A stretch of DNA of 18,653 nucleotides. It comes from CAVZLD01 sp964522605. GTDB taxonomy: Bacteria > Planctomycetota > Planctomycetia > Pirellulales > Pirellulaceae. The notes beneath the pieces are model-generated. The model was not told the origin of the DNA. It did not search any database and saw only the letters and a list, made by a program, of their open reading frames with translations. The stretch spans positions 1 to 18,653 of the forward strand of contig CAZFWV010000113.1 in NCBI GenBank assembly GCA_964522605.1. The letters run 5' to 3'. Position 1 is the stretch's first letter. Every line of letters begins with the position of its first letter. Both the position numbers and the translations under genes were made by a program. Positions 14,983 to 18,653 of the stretch are shown one piece after another.

Positions 14983-16629
14983 TTGCTCAAGAACAACTCT
15001 TTCTTGGTCCGCACGTGCGCCCTGATTCTGATTATCGCCTGTCCACAAACGGTGCTTGGCGACACGCCCAGTCAGATTGAAACGGGAGAGATGGCCGGGT
15101 ACTTGCTCGTCCCGCAAGAGAGAGTTCCGGAGACGTATGACGCGGGATTTTCGATGTATGTCGCCGCCTGGCCGCTGATGGAGAAATACCCCGGACGCCG
15201 CTTTCAAACCGGTCTGTTCGGCACTTGGATGCATGCCCAGAACGATCGCCCCAGTCCGATCGAAAGAATGTACTCCGATATCGAGGGCGGTTTGGGCTGG
15301 TGGCGCGACACGCAATACGCCACGGAGACTCCCAAATTCATCATGGGTGGCGTGGCGCTGAATTTTGTTGCATGGGCAAACGGGCCCGGAGCGGGGAAGG
15401 GACGGGACTGGGACCGTCCGAACGGCAAGTACGGTGTGGCACAACTGAGTCCCTGGGTGCTCTGGCCTCCGGATGGTCTGAATCTGAAGCAGGGTACATG
15501 CGGTGAGTGGTTTGGTTATGGATACCTGCCGCTTCCGTTGACCGACGCTAAGTCCGAAACGGCCGGAAAGGCTGTTCCCACGGGAAACCATTGCTGGACC
15601 TTGTTTCTGAACACGGGGAACTTTAAAGGACCGGTTGCGTTTTTCACGCCCTATTTCTTTTCCCGCGCGTCGGTCGATGATCCGCGTCTGGCTGGCATGT
15701 TCCTCGATAGCCGTCCGTCCAATCCAAACAGGGCGCTGCAGATGGAAACTCAGTACATCCCCAGCATTCAGGCGACGGACACGAACGGCCAAACTTATGC
15801 ACGGATCGCTTCGACCCGGTTCCCACGTGACCCTCAAGGTGATTCGCCCGTCGTGCATCGCGTGACGGCTTATACCAAGAAGGCCCTCTGGGATGCAGTC
15901 GCAGCCTGGTTTGCGGGAGGGCCCCAGGCCAACGGTGTGATTGATTCATCGGAATCCGTGGTGCATCAGTTTCCGGGACGAGGCGGCGCGACCTGGCGAA
16001 TCTACGGGCCGTCGACTCCCAGAGAACAGCGCGTACCGATTGCGTGGAGTTCTTTTGCTACACCTTTTGCTCCCGATCCAAGTACGTTTGGATATCGGTG
16101 GAATGCAGAGTCTGTCACGAAAGCAGACGCGGACGGCTGCTCCGTCGTGACGCTGCCGGAGTACTACCGTCTGGAGGAAGATGGGGAGAAAGCCCGTTGG
16201 GTTCCTGTGCAGGAGCAGGACATACCGACTGACACGGGTTTGACCGAGTATGAATTCCATCGTGCGATCGACGACGCGGCGCCACCTTATGTCACTCCGG
16301 AAGATCCCGACAGTTGCTGGAAGAAGCCGGGCCCGGTGGCGGGGCCTTTCCAAGCGTATCCAGGAGACGGCAGCGTGGTGACCTACTCTTGGTATCGCTT
16401 CGCCGACCAGCCCGCTCTGCTCAACGCAGACTTAACCGACGAAGAGCGGGAGTTGCTGCAAGAGCGTGCCGAGAAACTCCATCGAAACTGGACCAAGGAT
16501 CGCGAATACCTGGCGCCGCCCGATTCCGGACAACTGGCCGAAATTGACCCCGCGTTGATCGTGACTCCGCCACCAGGGCTCGAAATCGGTTATGTGCCGA
16601 TTGTTACACGACAGGGAAGAAGGGAGTAG
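14983..16629 (+). CDS. Large secreted protein of unknown function
   Basis: 548 residues from a TTG start. The frame is open from 14902 and GTG codons at 14902 and 14956 are possible. However, TTGGAG (14971-14976) lies six bases before TTG 14983, and starting there puts the signal peptide (positive KNNSFLVR, hydrophobic core, cleavage near TVLG-D, about 1-26) at the very N-terminus. The mature protein is rich in Trp, Pro and Gly, with blocks such as GLFGTWMHAQ, GLGWWRD (103-109), KFIMGGVALNF, LSPWVLWPPDG and VAFFTPYFFSR. The C-terminal part has a charged helix (LTDEERELLQERAEK) and a Pro-rich end. I recognise no catalytic motif and no known domain. It has no transmembrane helix beyond the signal, so it is probably periplasmic. 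It converges with the methyltransferase-like gene across a repeat. Confidence 0.85.
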   Translation: MLKNNSFLVRTCALILIIACPQTVLGDTPSQIETGEMAGYLLVPQERVPETYDAGFSMYVAAWPLMEKYPGRRFQTGLFGTWMHAQNDRPSPIERMYSDIEGGLGWWRDTQYATETPKFIMGGVALNFVAWANGPGAGKGRDWDRPNGKYGVAQLSPWVLWPPDGLNLKQGTCGEWFGYGYLPLPLTDAKSETAGKAVPTGNHCWTLFLNTGNFKGPVAFFTPYFFSRASVDDPRLAGMFLDSRPSNPNRALQMETQYIPSIQATDTNGQTYARIASTRFPRDPQGDSPVVHRVTAYTKKALWDAVAAWFAGGPQANGVIDSSESVVHQFPGRGGATWRIYGPSTPREQRVPIAWSSFATPFAPDPSTFGYRWNAESVTKADADGCSVVTLPEYYRLEEDGEKARWVPVQEQDIPTDTGLTEYEFHRAIDDAAPPYVTPEDPDSCWKKPGPVAGPFQAYPGDGSVVTYSWYRFADQPALLNADLTDEERELLQERAEKLHRNWTKDREYLAPPDSGQLAEIDPALIVTPPPGLEIGYVPIVTRQGRRE

Positions 16630-16795
16630 GCTGGAGGCTGGAGGAGGTAGGAAGTAGAGAGTAGAGAGTAGAGAGTAGAGAGTAGAGAAAGTAGAAAGAA
16701 TGCTGCAGGCGGAAGACTGGAGGTTTCAGATTCTGTGTTTTTCCTCCAGCCTCCAGCCTCCAGCCTGCAGTCTGCTTCCTACTTCCCTCTCTCGA
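16629..16795. repeat. Purine-to-pyrimidine switch region with GGCTGGA repeats and a 7-bp tandem repeat
   Basis: GGCTGGAGGCTGGAGGAGG (16629-16647) is mirrored by TCCTCCAGCCTCCAGCC (16742-16758), giving a 17-bp stem. Between them is GTAGAGA repeated five times (16654-16688). GTAGGAAGTAGAGAG on the left also pairs with CTTCCTACTTCCCTCTCTC on the right. The top strand is nearly all purine to about 16735, then pyrimidine-rich to 16795. It fills the space between two convergent genes and reaches both stop codons, and may act as a two-way terminator. Confidence 0.8.
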
Positions 16796-18026
16796 AGACG
16801 AGCAGGAATCGTTCGGGAGTCGGGGACGGTTTTTCTTCCAGCAAGTGAAAACCGGCGTCGGCCATTTCTTGTTTCACAGTTTCTGCGGCAATCATCCGCC
16901 GATGACTCGCCTCGCGATGTGGCATCACGTGCGGTGCCTGCCGATCCAGGATGTAGACCCGGCCGGACGGTGCCAATCGTTGATGAAGCTGCGCCAATAG
17001 TGCCGGTCCGTGAAACAGCCGGTGGTAGCTGTCGAGGAAGTAGACAGCGTCGAGTGGTTCGGGGCCCAATTGCGGATCGCCTTGTTCGGTTAAGTGCGAC
17101 GGCAGATTCGCATCGGCAGGAAGCGACGGTCGCTCGTCCTTCTGCGTTGCCCATTCCTCGAGGATGATGTCTACGGCATCACCATTGGTTGCTTGCAGGA
17201 TCGGAGTCATGAGTGTCCGGCCTTCGTCCAACGCCACAAAGGCAATTCGCTCATATGACTGACCAACGGGTGGCACAAGCTGCTCCACCGTCGCCTTGGG
17301 AATTGAGGGCAGCGGATCTGGATCCTGACCCGGTTCCCGCAGGGACAGAGGCCGTTGGAAGATCAACACGAATGCATCATCGGCTTGCCAGTACGACTCT
17401 GCGTACTCGAAGAAGCGGAAGCCCTGCTCCCGAGCTTCGCGGACGACTGTGGTTTCCGCAATCCAGTAGTGTTTGCCGCCCCGCTCCTCGCGCGGGACCC
17501 AGTCCGCAAGGGTTCCCAGTTGTCGATCGACGATGACCAGATAGCCGCCCGGTTTGAGCGATTTCCAAATTGCCTGGAGCATTTCCTGCGGCTTGGTTAC
17601 GTGGTGATAGACGAAGTGCATGAACGCGAGATCCACCGTGCTGGCTGGCAGCGAAGGGTCATCCGGCGTTCCCAGAATGACCTCCACTTGGGGTAGATTC
17701 CGATCGGATGCCGCCTTCTTCAACGCGGTGATCTTCGACTCGTCGATCTCCTCCGCGTACACCTTTCCCTCGTCGCCGACGATGTCGGCGAACACCCAGG
17801 TGTCTGGGCCATTTCCAGCACCGATGTCGGCAATCACCGAGCCGGAGCCAACGTCGAGGTAGCTCATAATCGCGCGTAACGAGTCGCTCCGTTCACGTTG
17901 AGATTCTCGCGATCGCTCTCTGCGGTTTTCGGCCGGAGCTTCCGGCGGTTGACTCCAAGCCGGGCTGAGAGCGATCGTCAAGGAAATCAGGCAACTGAAC
18001 ACGGGAAGAGTGGTGCGGCGTACCAT
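16779..18026 (-). CDS. Secreted protein with two tandem SAM-methyltransferase-like domains
   Basis: 415 residues from the ATG at 18026 (AGGAG ten bases upstream; a longer frame to 18062 would bury the signal). Residues 1-25 form a signal peptide (MVRRTT, hydrophobic core, PAWSQ). A Glu/Arg-rich linker follows (30-50). Domain 1 (about 51-226) is a class I methyltransferase: DIGAGNG at 67-73 is the SAM loop, EEID at 92-95 the acidic strand end, then FMHFVYHHV and LKPGGYLVIVDRQ. Domain 2 (about 255-415) repeats the later parts in order (LDAVYFLDSYHRL, LAPSGRVYILDRQ, GFHLLEEKPS, FLLVFERGK) but has no glycine loop, so it probably cannot bind SAM. An exported methyltransferase is odd because SAM is cytoplasmic; it may have another role or remain membrane-anchored facing inward. 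The product is unknown. Confidence 0.85.
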   Translation of the reverse strand: MVRRTTLPVFSCLISLTIALSPAWSQPPEAPAENRRERSRESQRERSDSLRAIMSYLDVGSGSVIADIGAGNGPDTWVFADIVGDEGKVYAEEIDESKITALKKAASDRNLPQVEVILGTPDDPSLPASTVDLAFMHFVYHHVTKPQEMLQAIWKSLKPGGYLVIVDRQLGTLADWVPREERGGKHYWIAETTVVREAREQGFRFFEYAESYWQADDAFVLIFQRPLSLREPGQDPDPLPSIPKATVEQLVPPVGQSYERIAFVALDEGRTLMTPILQATNGDAVDIILEEWATQKDERPSLPADANLPSHLTEQGDPQLGPEPLDAVYFLDSYHRLFHGPALLAQLHQRLAPSGRVYILDRQAPHVMPHREASHRRMIAAETVKQEMADAGFHLLEEKPSPTPERFLLVFERGK

Positions 18027-18407
18027 CGATTTCAATCTCCTATGCGTCTCCGGCGGGAGCAACGGTTTGGCGGGGAGTCGAATGCCGACAAGCTATGGAA
18101 CAAGGTGGGACCGTTTGGTCGGCATCGACGCTTCTCTACGCGTGATCGTAAGGGCGGGCTGGGTTGAGGCAGGTTCTCGACAGGCGATCGCGGCGCGGCA
18201 AGCAGTCGTCGTACACTTCTTGCTTGACGGCTGTCTTACCCAGCCACGGATAGCACATGATGGCTACAGTATAACCACAAGAAACCTTGACGCGACGGGT
18301 TCGGAGCTTTTTGCTTGCATCCAACCGGGAAATCGTTATGGTGGCGCCAGGGAACCATCCGATCGTGCGCACTCGCGCCTGGCAGTGATTCGTGACACAT
18401 TCTTGGG

Positions 18408-18631
18408 GATGACTCAGAAATAACTTCGGCTTCTCAATCCTCTCGTTTCACCGCGTGCCCAGCGGGCCGCGGAAGATTCCGCCCTACCCGCGGGGCGGTG
18501 CCCGCGCGGTTAAACGAGGAACCCGCGCGGTTAAACGAGGAACCCGCGCGGTTAAACGAGGAAGTTGCACAGTTAAACGACGAAGTTGCGTCTGAGCCGT
18601 TCCTTAGTGATGACTCAAGAACAACTTCGGC
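18408..18631. repeat. Pair of 23-bp direct repeats flanking about 180 bp
   Basis: 18408-18430 and 18609-18631 share 20 of 23 positions: GATGACTCA, five variable bases, then AACTTCGGC. They enclose the tandem repeat at 18501-18584. No ORF, hairpin end or target duplication identifies this as a known mobile element. Confidence 0.6.
18501..18584. repeat. 21-bp tandem repeat, three exact copies plus one diverged
   Basis: The unit starts CCCGCGCGGTTAAACGAGG and ends AA. Copies at 18501-18521, 18522-18542 and 18543-18563 are identical; 18564-18584 keeps AGTTAAACGA and GAA. The motif GTTTAA/TTAAAC with CGAGG also occurs in the arms of the hairpin at 13432-13505. There are no spacers, so this is not a CRISPR array. 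Confidence 0.85.
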
Positions 18632-18653
18632 ATTTGGGTGCCTGGGGTCGAGA

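Larger units (their letters stand above)
18027..18653. other. Gene-free right end
   Basis: About 630 bp with no credible gene on either strand; short open frames lack ribosome sites. The left part should hold the promoter of the minus-strand methyltransferase-like gene; an 8-bp inverted repeat (ATGCCGAC at 18082-18089, GTCGGCAT at 18118-18125) lies there and could be an operator. The right part holds a 21-bp tandem repeat between two related 23-mers. Confidence 0.5.

Noticed and set aside
13139..16629. A toxin-antitoxin, phage defence or secretion system hidden among the small genes
   Set aside because: None of the proteins carries motifs of such systems; the small genes are a DUF4177-like protein and exported proteins, spaced far apart.
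18501..18584. CRISPR-like array at the right end
   Set aside because: Units of 21 bp follow each other with no spacers and there is no cas gene in the window.

Overview
The window looks like part of a planctomycete chromosome (Planctomycetota, probably Pirellulales or a relative). This rests on a PEP-CTERM surface protein, Tat-exported Gfo/Idh/MocA oxidoreductases next to secreted glycoside hydrolases with no SusC/SusD partners, many long secreted proteins of unknown function, loose gene packing, and several families of dispersed palindromic repeats between genes. A run of exactly 100 N (1908-2007) marks a scaffold gap, so this is a draft assembly.

Layout. The left edge holds the C-terminal part of a PspA/IM30-type coiled-coil protein, ended by a 98-bp palindromic element. 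A voltage-sensor potassium channel follows (860-1702). After a repeat and the gap comes a carbohydrate region: a secreted GH97 enzyme, a universal stress protein on the other strand, a broken GH43 relic that kept its ends but lost its catalytic domain, and an intact secreted GH95 fucosidase-type enzyme. Convergent to these is a minus-strand operon of two Tat-exported Gfo/Idh/MocA proteins and a secreted GH20-like hydrolase (11842 down to 8166). Right of it are small genes (a secreted protein of unknown function and a DUF4177-like protein), a PEP-CTERM protein with a LamG-like fold behind a recognisable promoter and a 34-bp dyad, a large secreted protein of unknown function that probably starts at TTG, and a secreted protein with two tandem methyltransferase-like domains. 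The right end is about 600 bp without a gene and carries a 21-bp tandem repeat.

How the genes may work together. GH97, the former GH43, GH95 and the GH20-like enzyme, all secreted or once secreted, suggest dismantling of a branched, fucose- or galactose-containing heteroglycan. The two exported Gfo/Idh/MocA proteins could act on the released sugars in the periplasm. This is inference from families and adjacency; the substrate cannot be read from the sequence.

I found no CRISPR array, tRNA, rRNA, transposase, phage gene or defence system, and no complete new system that I can defend. The best leads are the exported tandem methyltransferase-like protein, the GH43 deletion relic, the dyad in front of the PEP-CTERM promoter, and the repeat families, one of which lies after three different genes in the same orientation relative to each.
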